Shown here piece after piece: positions 48,264-57,106 of a stretch of DNA of 64,000 nt. The first letter of the stretch is position 1. Each line of letters starts with the position of its first letter. Origin of the DNA: an uncultured Acidobacteriota bacterium (GTDB lineage Bacteria > Acidobacteriota > CAIWXX01); the NCBI GenBank assembly GCA_903916735.1, contig CAIWXX010000043.1, positions 1 through 64,000 on the forward strand, written 5' to 3'. Under the pieces are notes generated by a model. That model was given only the letters and a program-made list of their open reading frames with translations. It did no database searches and was not told the origin of the DNA. A program made the translations under genes and the position numbers.

Positions 48264-48877
48264 GTGACACTCCCTTGTTTAAGTTGGCGAAGAGCTCCCG
48301 TCATGACAATAGTTCTCTCTGTTTCCAGGCTCGTCGTACGGAGAAAGTGACCGGCGATCAGGCCGAGTGCCGTTCCAAACGGAAAGGTCGCGAAAAATCG
48401 CGATAGGTTGCCTGTCGGAAATCCGAGCTTCTCCGCTGCCAATTCGAAAGCCGCAGGGAGAGCGGAGATGAATACGGCGACTCCGCCGGGTGAAATCGGA
48501 ATTCGCTCCGATTGCAATTTGGACGGCTGCAATTTCCTGACCCATTTGAAAACCGGCGCGCAAAAAAACACCCCGATCGGCAGTCCCGTATAGATTGCAG
48601 CGCACCGGGCACACACCATCATGAGCATTCCATTGACGACAAAAGACCGATCCGGCTGTTGGTGACAAAGCGCGGAAAAAGCCAGCCGAGCGATCAAATA
48701 AAACGGAGATCGTTGCAGGAGAAACGGCAGGAGCCAGATAATCGCAGGGCACAGCATCGTCCCTATTAGGAAAATGACGTACAAGTGCTTTCGAAACCGC
48801 ATGTGAAACGCATTATGCAGGAGCCGACGGAGACTCGCAACCTCAATCGTCCATTCCGATGCCGACTTTTTTACCAA
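48260..48877 (-). CDS. DUF2085 membrane protein
   Basis: The 205-residue protein shows the DUF2085 block: FSALCHQQPDRSFVVNG, then MVCARCAAIYTGLPIGVFF. It has about four membrane helices. The conserved Cys and His residues (CHQ, CARC) suggest metal or redox binding, but the family has no established function. The start is uncertain; the frame begins 140 bases after the SDR gene on the same strand. It overlaps the next membrane gene, suggesting a two-gene unit. Confidence 0.75.
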   Translation of the reverse strand: MVKKSASEWTIEVASLRRLLHNAFHMRFRKHLYVIFLIGTMLCPAIIWLLPFLLQRSPFYLIARLAFSALCHQQPDRSFVVNGMLMMVCARCAAIYTGLPIGVFFCAPVFKWVRKLQPSKLQSERIPISPGGVAVFISALPAAFELAAEKLGFPTGNLSRFFATFPFGTALGLIAGHFLRTTSLETERTIVMTGALRQLKQGSVT

Positions 48878-49023
48878 TGATCATATGCTCTTCGATAACA
48901 ATGCACGTGAAATCGGCTCTGTGGAAATCGAGGAGAACCAATGTCCCTCACGGAAGCAGATTGATAAATGAGAAAGTACGCCACCAAACGCACTTCCCCT
49001 CAGAGCCGTGCGGGCGCGAGCGG

Positions 49024-49809
49024 TTATGAAGGGCGATTGGCCATGAATGGCGGTTGAGTCTCGGCGACTCCCATGTCATCGGCCGCGTAATAAGCCACGA
49101 CCATCTGTTGAGTGCCGGGCCTCGTGTAAACATCCGCGCGAGGATGTTCAATGACCGATGCAATCACATTGGCGACTTCGTCGGCTGTCTGGGACCGAGG
49201 CATCGTACGCGAGTCCGGGCCGCCGTGCAGAGCATTCAATCCGAACTCAGTCGCCACCACACCTGGGTGGACGAGCGATACATGGATATCGGGGAAATCG
49301 GCGCTGAGCTCCATGCGGAGATTGGCGGTGAGTGAATTCAGCGCGTGCTTGGCGGCGGAATAGGCCGATCGAAACGAAACCATCGGCAGGCGGCTCAGCA
49401 TTGATGAGACATTGATGATATGCCCCCGCCTGCGTTCACGGAAGTGCGGTAGAATGGTCTGCATTCCATAGAGCGCCGACTTGACATTGACACGCATCAT
49501 CTCGTCAAAATCTTCATCTGTCAGCTCGGAAACGGAACAACTGATTCCGCGACCGGCATTATTGACCCACACGTCCACATGCCCGAACCGGGCGAGAGCC
49601 ACATCGAGTATGCGGCGGACATCCTCACGCCGCGTTACATCGGCCACCACCGCAACCGCATGCGGCCCCGATTGTGCAGCCACCTCAGCAAGCTCCCGCT
49701 CGCGCCGGGCCGCGAGCACCAACAGCCCGCCCTTGGCGCCGATCAGCCGCGCGAGCGCGGCGCCGATGCCTGAACTCGCGCCTGTAATCACGATGACTTG
49801 ATCTTTCAT
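49024..49809 (-). CDS. Short-chain dehydrogenase/reductase
   Basis: The 261-residue protein has the SDR cofactor motif TGASSGIG (about 8-15), NNAG (about 84-87), the active-site Ser in INVSSM and the YSAAK motif. It should be an NAD(P)-dependent oxidoreductase of the classical SDR family. The N-terminal Arg-rich stretch AARRERE suggests NADP preference. The substrate is not deducible. The ATG at 49809 follows GAGAGGT; the frame upstream to 49845 is not SDR-like. Confidence 0.9.
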   Translation of the reverse strand: MKDQVIVITGASSGIGAALARLIGAKGGLLVLAARRERELAEVAAQSGPHAVAVVADVTRREDVRRILDVALARFGHVDVWVNNAGRGISCSVSELTDEDFDEMMRVNVKSALYGMQTILPHFRERRRGHIINVSSMLSRLPMVSFRSAYSAAKHALNSLTANLRMELSADFPDIHVSLVHPGVVATEFGLNALHGGPDSRTMPRSQTADEVANVIASVIEHPRADVYTRPGTQQMVVAYYAADDMGVAETQPPFMANRPS

Positions 49810-50500
49810 ACCTCTCACTATAGCACACCAAAACAGGGCCGTCACTGTGGCGGCGGCAACCCGGATCTTGATGCCTCAAGATGGCCGCTGAGCTTCTGCT
49901 ACCGGCCCAACCTTTCAGCCGTGCGCTTTTGCGCCTTCCAATCCAAAACATTGAATTCGGCACATCGTCTGTGGCATTCAAACCCAGCAAACCGCCCTTC
50001 GTCACTCGCAGAAAATTATTCGACACTAAAATCACCAAAAATACTCCAGTAGCATATTAAATTCACCAATAAAAACAGGCTTTCACTAATTGAACAGAGC
50101 GGAATAGTTGCTCGATTAATGGCTTTGATGCCGCTGCTTACTGTTTGTTACCAAGGCACATTTTTCAGGGAGGAGTTAGTGTTCGCAGAAGTGCATTTCA
50201 ATCTTTGCTCGCAATAAAAAGGTCATTAATAAACAATAAGATACGCCCTAAATATTCCCGTGCCTGCACCATGTCTCAGCAATTCAAACCTTTGAACCAA
50301 ATCCAATTCGTTGGATTGAAAATGGGCTCAAAGTGCAACAAACCATTGAAAAGCGAGTGACAACTCTTGGCACCGAAATTGCTCAATATAGGGTGCAAGT
50401 AGCGATTTATAGTCGAAGGAGGTGGAAAATAAGAAGGCAAAAGGATTTGGGTATGATTTCGATATGTTCGCAAACATCATCAATTAGGAGGCTAAGCTAG
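49810..50500. other. Gap upstream of the TonB-dependent receptor gene
   Basis: No gene is seen in these 690 bases. The right half is AT-rich. A GAAGGAGGT at about 50416-50424 opens no useful frame, and I found no convincing promoter. Confidence 0.45.
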
Positions 50501-53392
50501 ATGAAATCTAACTGGTTGTTCGGGCTAGTGGCACTCGTGGCCGTCGCATTGGCGCCGGTTGTTGCCTATGCCCAGCAGAGCACTGGCGACATCTATGGCA
50601 CAGTCATGGATGAGACCGGTGGAGTGCTCCCCGGTGTCAGCATTACCCTGTCGGGTAACCTCATCGGGACGCTGAATCAAACCACGGGAGTCAATGGTGA
50701 CTTCCACTACATCCGTCTATCCCCTGGCGATTATGACCTTCAATGCCAGCTCGACGGTTTCTCGACATTCGTTCAGAAACAGGTCGTCGTCGTCACCGGC
50801 GGCGCTGTCAGCTTGAAGATCACCTTGAAGCCGACAACCGTCGCTGAAACAGTCACGGTTACTGCCGAACAGCCGATCCTCGACACCAAGAAAACCGGCG
50901 TCGGACAGAACGTGACGCAGGAAGTTCTCGCCAACATCCCGACAGCCCGCGATCCATGGGTTATCATGTCGATGGTTTCCGGTATCGTTGTTGACCGTGT
51001 CAACATCGCCGGAGCTGAAGGCGGCCAGCAGTCACAGTTCAACTCCCGCGGGGACGTCGGCGGCAACAACGCGATGTGGAACATGGACGGCGTTACAATC
51101 ACCGACATGTCCGCGGTTGGTAGTTCTCCGACCTACTACGACTTCGATGCGTTCGAAGAAGTCCAGGTGACCACGGGCGGTAACGATCCATCACAACAGA
51201 CCGGCGGCATGGGCATCAATTTCGTCACCAAGCGCGGCGGCGATGTGCCGAAGGGATCAGCCCGCTTCATCACGACGAGCACAGGTCTCCAGGGCGACAA
51301 CACCAAGGATCTGCATACGCCGGATCATGGCGGCGCCGAAACACTCGATGGTTATGGATGGAACCCGCTTTTCAGACGCGTTCAGCTCGCCAAGCTCCGT
51401 GACTACGGAATCGAAATCGGCGGCCCGGTCATCAAGGAAAAAGCATGGTACTGGGGCGCCGTCGGCCTTCAGGACATCCAGGTGATCGCCGTGAATGGCG
51501 CACCCGACAATACTCAATTGGAAAACCTCAGCTTCAAGGTGAACTCGCAGCTGTCGCAGTCAGCCAGCGCCACCTTCATGATTTATCGTGGCAACAAGGT
51601 CAAGAGAGGGCGCGATGCCGGTGCAACGCGACCGACTGAAACCACATGGAACCAGTCAGGCCCGACCCCGATCTACAAGGCTGAACTCAGCTACATCGTG
51701 AATCCGAATTTCTACATCAACGGCAAATACGGTTTTGTCGGCAACGGTTTCGGATTCACGCCTCTTGGCGGCAACGCGCTCGCAACACGTGACGCGGATG
51801 CCGTTTGGCACCATTCCTATTACTACTTGGATAACAATCGGCACGGCGCACAGGTTTCAATCGACAGCAACTACTTCCTGAGCGCACTGGGTGGAAACCA
51901 CGAATTCAAGTTCGGGTTCCAGTATCGTTATGCCAACGACATCGAATCTGCATGGTGGTATGGCGACATCGTGGCCGATGCAGCGACTGGTACGGCATGG
52001 ATCACGCGCAAAGGCCAGAATAATTGCAAGGCGAAGTACACCTCACTCTATGCCGGCGACACCTTCACGAAGGGCAAGCTGACATTGAACCTCGGTGTTC
52101 GCTTCGATCGGCAGAATGGTTCCCTCAGGGCGCATAGTGCACCGGCGAGCGCAAGCTATCCGAATCTGCTGCCGGCTATCAACGTCGCCGCCAGCACCAC
52201 TCCGTTCACATGGAACGATGTTTCCCCAAGACTTGGGATGACATATGACATCGTGGGCGATGGGAAAACGATCATTCGTGCCAGCTTCGCTCGGTACGCC
52301 GATCAGCTCTCGGCTGGCGATGTAAACTACACGGATCCGTTGTCTTGGGCGCAGTCCGAACTCGACTACCTGTGGACCGATCTCAATAACGACGGCTACG
52401 CTCAGTCGAACGAAATCGATTGGGCAACAGGTCCAGTCGGAATGTACTACGTCGATCCGATCGATCCAACGAGCGCCCGGCCGACGACCTACGTCGATCC
52501 GAACCTCACCGCTCCAAAGAGACTCGAATTCATCGTCGGCGGTGAACATGAGGTTATGAATAACTTCTCGGTCGGCGCCAACTTCGTCTACCGCCAGGCG
52601 AACAACTACACCTGGAGAGTCGGCACCGACTACAAGAACCCCGGCGCTCCATACACCTACAACGATTATGAAGCCGTGGTTTACTCTGGAACCCTTCCTG
52701 ACGGTACAGCCTACTCCATGCCTTACTACAGACTGAAAGCAAGCCGAGCCGGTATGGTCGGCGCAGGCATTGATTGGCTGTATACGAACCAGCAGGATTA
52801 CAAAGAGAAGTATCAGGCTCTCGAAATCTTCGCAACCAAGCGCCTCAGCAACAAGTGGATGTTGAACGCCTCCTTCAACTACCAGAAGGACCGCGGCTAC
52901 TGGAACGGCACAGCCGGCATTGCCGATCCCACGAACGTCCATGACGGCGAAGATCTCGTATTCCGATCCGGCTCCAGCGGCAAAGCCAACTACTACATTG
53001 GAACTCCGAAATGGCAGTTCCTGTTGAACGGCATGTACCAACTGCCATATCAGGTCAACGTATCCGCCAACTTGATCAGCCGCGACGGATTCCCGCTCGT
53101 CTATTACAGTGCCAGATACTACGTTGATCCGGGAGTCACTGAGAAAGACCTCCGGGTGGAGACAATCAATACCAGGAAATATCCCAAGATGATGGAGCTC
53201 GATGTCCGCATTTCCAAGGGAGTTTCCCTGGGCGACAAGGGCAACATCAACCTCGACATGGATGTGTTCAACATTTTCAACAAGAGCACACCACTCCATC
53301 TCAGAGAACAGCTGAGACTGTCCTCCACCGGAATGGTCACCGATCTGATGTATCCTAGAACTGTCAGATTGGGACTCCGGTACTCCTTCTAG
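50501..53392 (+). CDS. Oar-like TonB-dependent receptor with N-terminal CarboxypepD_reg domain
   Basis: The 963-residue protein has a signal peptide (1-24, ending AYAQ). A carboxypeptidase-regulatory-like beta-sandwich covers about 27-110 (GDIYGTVMDETGGVLPGVSI and SPGDYDLQC). A TonB plug follows at about 115-260 (AEQPILDTKKTGVGQNV, DGVTITDMSA and FVTKRGGD). The 22-strand barrel ends in LGLRYSF. It should import a large substrate, perhaps a glycan, peptide or siderophore, across the outer membrane with TonB energy; Oar proteins in Myxococcus serve in secretion or signalling. Acidobacteria have many such paralogues. AGGAGG lies 10 bases before the ATG. A perfect terminator follows. Confidence 0.93.
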   Translation: MKSNWLFGLVALVAVALAPVVAYAQQSTGDIYGTVMDETGGVLPGVSITLSGNLIGTLNQTTGVNGDFHYIRLSPGDYDLQCQLDGFSTFVQKQVVVVTGGAVSLKITLKPTTVAETVTVTAEQPILDTKKTGVGQNVTQEVLANIPTARDPWVIMSMVSGIVVDRVNIAGAEGGQQSQFNSRGDVGGNNAMWNMDGVTITDMSAVGSSPTYYDFDAFEEVQVTTGGNDPSQQTGGMGINFVTKRGGDVPKGSARFITTSTGLQGDNTKDLHTPDHGGAETLDGYGWNPLFRRVQLAKLRDYGIEIGGPVIKEKAWYWGAVGLQDIQVIAVNGAPDNTQLENLSFKVNSQLSQSASATFMIYRGNKVKRGRDAGATRPTETTWNQSGPTPIYKAELSYIVNPNFYINGKYGFVGNGFGFTPLGGNALATRDADAVWHHSYYYLDNNRHGAQVSIDSNYFLSALGGNHEFKFGFQYRYANDIESAWWYGDIVADAATGTAWITRKGQNNCKAKYTSLYAGDTFTKGKLTLNLGVRFDRQNGSLRAHSAPASASYPNLLPAINVAASTTPFTWNDVSPRLGMTYDIVGDGKTIIRASFARYADQLSAGDVNYTDPLSWAQSELDYLWTDLNNDGYAQSNEIDWATGPVGMYYVDPIDPTSARPTTYVDPNLTAPKRLEFIVGGEHEVMNNFSVGANFVYRQANNYTWRVGTDYKNPGAPYTYNDYEAVVYSGTLPDGTAYSMPYYRLKASRAGMVGAGIDWLYTNQQDYKEKYQALEIFATKRLSNKWMLNASFNYQKDRGYWNGTAGIADPTNVHDGEDLVFRSGSSGKANYYIGTPKWQFLLNGMYQLPYQVNVSANLISRDGFPLVYYSARYYVDPGVTEKDLRVETINTRKYPKMMELDVRISKGVSLGDKGNINLDMDVFNIFNKSTPLHLREQLRLSSTGMVTDLMYPRTVRLGLRYSF

Positions 53393-53415
53393 TTAGCTGC
53401 AAAGTTAACTCTCTT

Positions 53416-53450
53416 AGCCCCGGACCGGCCGGTCCGGGGCTTTTTATTTT
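53416..53450 (+). terminator. Strong rho-independent terminator after the receptor gene
   Basis: AGCCCCGGACCGG (53416-53428) pairs perfectly with CCGGTCCGGGGCT (53429-53441), followed by TTTTATTTTT. Confidence 0.9.
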
Positions 53451-53609
53451 TGAAATGTGCGCGCCAAGGAAATCGATCGTGAAGTGGTTTTCCAGCTTAG
53501 TGCTACTCCCTTCAGGGCTGCGGCAAACCCCGCGTCATCGATTATGAAGGCAGATGGAAACCGTGATAGAAGCAGATGTCGTCAACGTCCATGTCCACGA
53601 CCACGTTAT

Positions 53610-53674
53610 TTAGTGTTTAAGCGGCGAAATGGCAAGATCTTCGGAACATGCAAGATCGCATCCGAACTTCTTAG
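53610..53674. repeat. Dispersed repeat, copy 2 (partner at 10212-10289)
   Basis: This copy carries the same 22-base core and flanks as copy 1, with a few substitutions. On the minus strand it reads SSDAILHVPKILPFRR. It lies in a 490-base gap (53393-53886) that otherwise holds only the terminator and a promoter. Confidence 0.7.
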
Positions 53675-53834
53675 GAATGCAGGAAGTAAGGAAACCGGAA
53701 ACGAATCGACCGATGCCGGCACGCTACCTTCCGTTCCTGCCTTCCTGGCTTCCTGAGAGGTCCGGAGTCGCCCCGGGTGGTGCGCCTCACCGTCTTTGGT
53801 TCAGGCTCCGCCAGGGTTTACGGAGAATGCCGGG

Positions 53835-53863
53835 TTGACACCCATGCCTGCTACTGGTTATAA
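53835..53863 (+). promoter_or_regulatory. Sigma70-type promoter for the TPR gene
   Basis: A perfect TTGACA (53835-53840), a 17-base spacer and TTATAA (53858-53863) lie 24 bases before the ATG at 53887. Confidence 0.65.
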
Positions 53864-53886
53864 AAGGGTGTGGAGGTAAGGAAGTC

Positions 53887-54822
53887 ATGAAAAGAATCAA
53901 CACCCTGGCCCTCGTCTTTATGATCTCAACAGCGTTGTGCTTTGGTCAAACATGGAGAGGCAAGGGACGTCTCGAAGGTACAATCAAGGATTCTGATGGG
54001 AAACCGATTGCGAATGCCACGATCAAGCTCACCAACGTGAGATACGGCGGGAGCTTCGAAATCCATTCGGACAAAGATGGAAAATGGGTCGCCGGCGGCA
54101 TCAGCGGCGGCAACTGGAATATCGACATCGGCGCTCCTGGTTTCGCTCTCAAGCAACTCTCGGATTATGTCAGTGAAACTGCCAGGAATAAGACCATCGA
54201 CATCATTTTGGATCGCGATCAGAATGGAACCGGGGCGGGCGGAGTCACAGCCGGTCAACTGGCCGAAGCGCAGAAAATTCTTGCGACCGGCAATGATCTG
54301 TTCAATCAAGGCAAGTTTCCTGAAGCACTCGCAGAGTACCAGGCCATTCTGGCCAAAAATCCCGATCTCACTGTCGTGAACATCAATATTGCCAACTGCT
54401 ATTATGAGATGAAGCAATTGGACAAGGCGATCGAATCTCTCAATGCCGTACTCGCCAAAGAACCGACCTCAGTTGATGTTATTACGCGTCTTGGCAACAT
54501 TTACGCCGAAATGGGGAATCTGGACAAGGCGATGGAGTATTTCAACAAAATCGACCAGACAACAATCAGAAATCCCACGACCTTTTATAACATCGGCGTT
54601 CTCCTCTACAACAACCAGAAAGTGCCTCAGGCGATCGACTATTTTAATAAAACCATCGGAATCGATCCGAATTTCGCCGACGGCTATTTTCAGCTCGGCT
54701 TGTGCTATGTCAACCAGAATGAGCTTCCGAAGGCGAAAGAAGCCTTCAATAAATTCCTTGCGATTGCCCCGCCCGATGATCCGAATGTCCCCAACGTTCA
54801 GGCCATTCTGAAATCACTTTAG
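53887..54822 (+). CDS. Secreted TPR protein with CarboxypepD_reg-like domain
   Basis: The 311-residue protein has a signal peptide (about 1-20). A carboxypeptidase-regulatory-like domain covers about 27-110 (GKGRLEGTIKDSDGKPIANA and ATIKLTNVRYGG). A Gly-rich linker and about five TPR repeats (130-305) follow, such as LFNQGKFPEALAEYQAIL and GVLLYNNQKVPQAIDYF. It probably acts as a periplasmic scaffold. It is placed after the TonB-dependent receptor with its own promoter. GGAGGTAAGGAA precedes the ATG. The exact role is unknown. Confidence 0.8.
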   Translation: MKRINTLALVFMISTALCFGQTWRGKGRLEGTIKDSDGKPIANATIKLTNVRYGGSFEIHSDKDGKWVAGGISGGNWNIDIGAPGFALKQLSDYVSETARNKTIDIILDRDQNGTGAGGVTAGQLAEAQKILATGNDLFNQGKFPEALAEYQAILAKNPDLTVVNINIANCYYEMKQLDKAIESLNAVLAKEPTSVDVITRLGNIYAEMGNLDKAMEYFNKIDQTTIRNPTTFYNIGVLLYNNQKVPQAIDYFNKTIGIDPNFADGYFQLGLCYVNQNELPKAKEAFNKFLAIAPPDDPNVPNVQAILKSL

Positions 54823-54837
54823 CTGCTATTTTCGCGT

Positions 54838-54870
54838 TGAGGATTCGCCGGAATACATGGCGAATCCTCA
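54838..54870. terminator. Perfect 12-base hairpin between convergent genes
   Basis: TGAGGATTCGCC (54838-54849) and GGCGAATCCTCA (54859-54870) pair without mismatch 16 bases after the TPR gene stop. There is no T-run. The remaining 175 bases to 55046 hold nothing I can name. Confidence 0.5.
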
Positions 54871-55045
54871 GTGGTTCCACACAACAAAACACTCGCTCTC
54901 CCTGGTGTCGTGGCCTCAGCGCTTCTCTATGTATTTCGAAGCCGCCATGCGGCCGCCGAGTTGCGCTTTTCAGCCAGAGATGAGAGCAGACCCGCCTGGT
55001 TGGTTATGGCTCTGCTGCGTTCGGTAATGGCCGGCAAGGCCCTCT

Positions 55046-57067
55046 TTACTTCACCTCAGCGAGCCGGCTCTTCAATGCCGGTTGATCCGGAAAAATCTTC
55101 AGGGAGTTTTGCCAGGTTTTGACGGCGTCCTGCTTTTGTCCGGCAGCTAAATAGCACTCACCGATGGCGTTCATGATTCGATAGTCGGTACCGTGGAGTG
55201 CCGTGTAGTGATTGTAACTTGCAACAGCATTGGCATACTGCCGTGCTGCCTGCTGAGCGCCGGCCAGAAAGAGGAAGGCTTCCTCATTTTTGAAATCAGG
55301 GCGGGCAACAACCGGTGTCAGAATATCGATCACCCGCTGGTACTCCTTCTTCGCGAGAAATGCTCGGGCAAGACCGATCTGGAATTCCGGCACATCCGGG
55401 TGATTCTTCGCACCGTCCTCATAGAGTGAGAAGGCAGTCGCATCATCACCCTTTCGGCTATATTCATCGGCGATAATCAAATCATAGACGAAGACCTTAT
55501 CAGCCGGCAGGACCTTGGAATACACCCAGGGAGTCGGCACTTTGGATGTCGGGGAAATTGAGAAGGTCACTGATTGGCTGCCAATGACGCTTCCATTCGT
55601 TCCGATCAGGTTGATCCGTTCGGTATAGTCGCCGGCCACGAGATCACTCGTTGGAAGCGGCAGTTTGTAATGTGAATCCACGGAAATCTCAGACAGAGAC
55701 TTCTCAACTGTCGACCCTGTCTCCTGTCCTTTGACCGTTTCAGCGCGAACACTCTTCACTCCATCTGGGGAGCCTGCAATCTGGAAAAGCAGCGTCAGAG
55801 GAGTCCCTCGGAGATAGGCATGTTGAGGCCGAATATCCGGGAGATCGTGATCATACTGAAATGGACGCGGGCTTCCTTCCAGGACATCGATCCGGCTAGC
55901 GAGCATCGGCTCAAGCAATGTCACCCCACTCGTTTCTCCCGGTACATCAACAGTCGTTTCCAAATCGGAAAATTCCTTGCTGGTGACGTTCTTGACGAGC
56001 ATGGTGTACTTCAGGTGACCCGGGACGACGGGGAACATATCCGTCAGGCACATCGAGTTGGCTTTCACCATGTTGAGCGTGGGCTCATCGAATTCCATCG
56101 GATGGTTCTTTGTGAATTCGTAAATAAGGCGGCCTTTCGCATCCTCGATCTTTCCGTAAATTTTGAAAGCGGCAAAATATTTCTTTTCGTATTGATCCAC
56201 CGAGAGAGATTTCGGTTCGATCGCATAGTGGAGGAAATACCGTCCCGACGCGCCGCGGATGATGCGAACCGTGTATCGGCACTCGATGAAGGTGAGTGAA
56301 TAATCGGATTCAATCTGGGTTTTGTATTTCGCCACCTTTTCGGCATAGCGCGAATCGATCATCTTACGGGGGTATGCTTCAATGTTGCTGAGGAGCAATT
56401 CAGAACCAATGTTTGCGCCCTGGCGGTATTCGCGCTCGCCCAGGAGAAGGCTCAATGAATACTCAGCCAGCGTGGCGTCTGACTCCTTCAGATCTTCATA
56501 GACCTGATCGTAGTTCGTCGAATCTCCCTTGTAAGCACGGAAAAGACTGGCGGGCCCATCCGATCCTGGATGATAGAGCCGGTATCCGCCCATTCCGTGT
56601 GGTTGGAAAAACATGACATTGAAACCGGAGGGAAATCCATATTCAGTCTTGCCGAGATAAAACCAAGTTTCCACCGGAACTGTTTCCAATGTTTCAGCGA
56701 AATGTTCAACCGTCTTCGGCGCCCCGAGGATGATATAGATTCGCCCTCGATCGGTCCGCCATCCTTTCATCGGCTGGTCGATGAAGTATGTATTGGCATA
56801 GGCGATCCGGCGGTAGTGATCATCGCGAAATTCATTGGTCGGTGTCCCTGGAGTGGGATCACGTTGCGCCCAAAACGCATCAATAAAGAAGTCATGGTCT
56901 TTATCGGTGGTGAGTGTCAAAAAGACCTGCTTCTCGATCGGGGTGATGATGTATGGGACTTCCTCGGTGAGCCACACACGATATTTCTCTGGAAGGTCTT
57001 TGACATCGATTCCAAAAGCCGAAACCGCTTGAAAAAGGGCAAAGAAGACAATCAATCTGGTTTTCAT
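55046..57067 (-). CDS. GWxTD domain protein with C-terminal TPR
   Basis: The 673-residue protein has a signal peptide (1-17), then the GWxTD domain with WLTEEVPYIITPIEKQVFL, AFWAQRDPTPGTPTNEFRDD and the name-giving GWRTDRGRIYIILG (G102-D106). A beta-rich middle region follows (about 200-520). TPR repeats cover about 530-665 (YEDGAKNHPDVPEFQIGLA and GECYLAAGQKQDAVKTW). GWxTD proteins are common in Acidobacteria and Bacteroidetes and have no firm function. It is followed upstream on the same strand by the sulfatase-like/TPR gene 39 bases away, so the two are probably in one operon. Confidence 0.85.
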   Translation of the reverse strand: MKTRLIVFFALFQAVSAFGIDVKDLPEKYRVWLTEEVPYIITPIEKQVFLTLTTDKDHDFFIDAFWAQRDPTPGTPTNEFRDDHYRRIAYANTYFIDQPMKGWRTDRGRIYIILGAPKTVEHFAETLETVPVETWFYLGKTEYGFPSGFNVMFFQPHGMGGYRLYHPGSDGPASLFRAYKGDSTNYDQVYEDLKESDATLAEYSLSLLLGEREYRQGANIGSELLLSNIEAYPRKMIDSRYAEKVAKYKTQIESDYSLTFIECRYTVRIIRGASGRYFLHYAIEPKSLSVDQYEKKYFAAFKIYGKIEDAKGRLIYEFTKNHPMEFDEPTLNMVKANSMCLTDMFPVVPGHLKYTMLVKNVTSKEFSDLETTVDVPGETSGVTLLEPMLASRIDVLEGSPRPFQYDHDLPDIRPQHAYLRGTPLTLLFQIAGSPDGVKSVRAETVKGQETGSTVEKSLSEISVDSHYKLPLPTSDLVAGDYTERINLIGTNGSVIGSQSVTFSISPTSKVPTPWVYSKVLPADKVFVYDLIIADEYSRKGDDATAFSLYEDGAKNHPDVPEFQIGLARAFLAKKEYQRVIDILTPVVARPDFKNEEAFLFLAGAQQAARQYANAVASYNHYTALHGTDYRIMNAIGECYLAAGQKQDAVKTWQNSLKIFPDQPALKSRLAEVK

Positions 57068-57106
57068 AATTGTATTTCCGATCCTTACGGCCTGACCAGT
57101 GACTCA

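Noticed and set aside
48260-48877. DUF2085 CHQ and CARC cysteines as a haem-binding cytochrome
   Set aside because: CARC is not followed by His and no CxxCH is present, so this is not a c-type cytochrome.
52043-53299. 418-codon minus-strand frame inside the TonB-dependent receptor gene
   Set aside because: Antisense shadow; the plus-strand frame has a signal peptide, plug and barrel.
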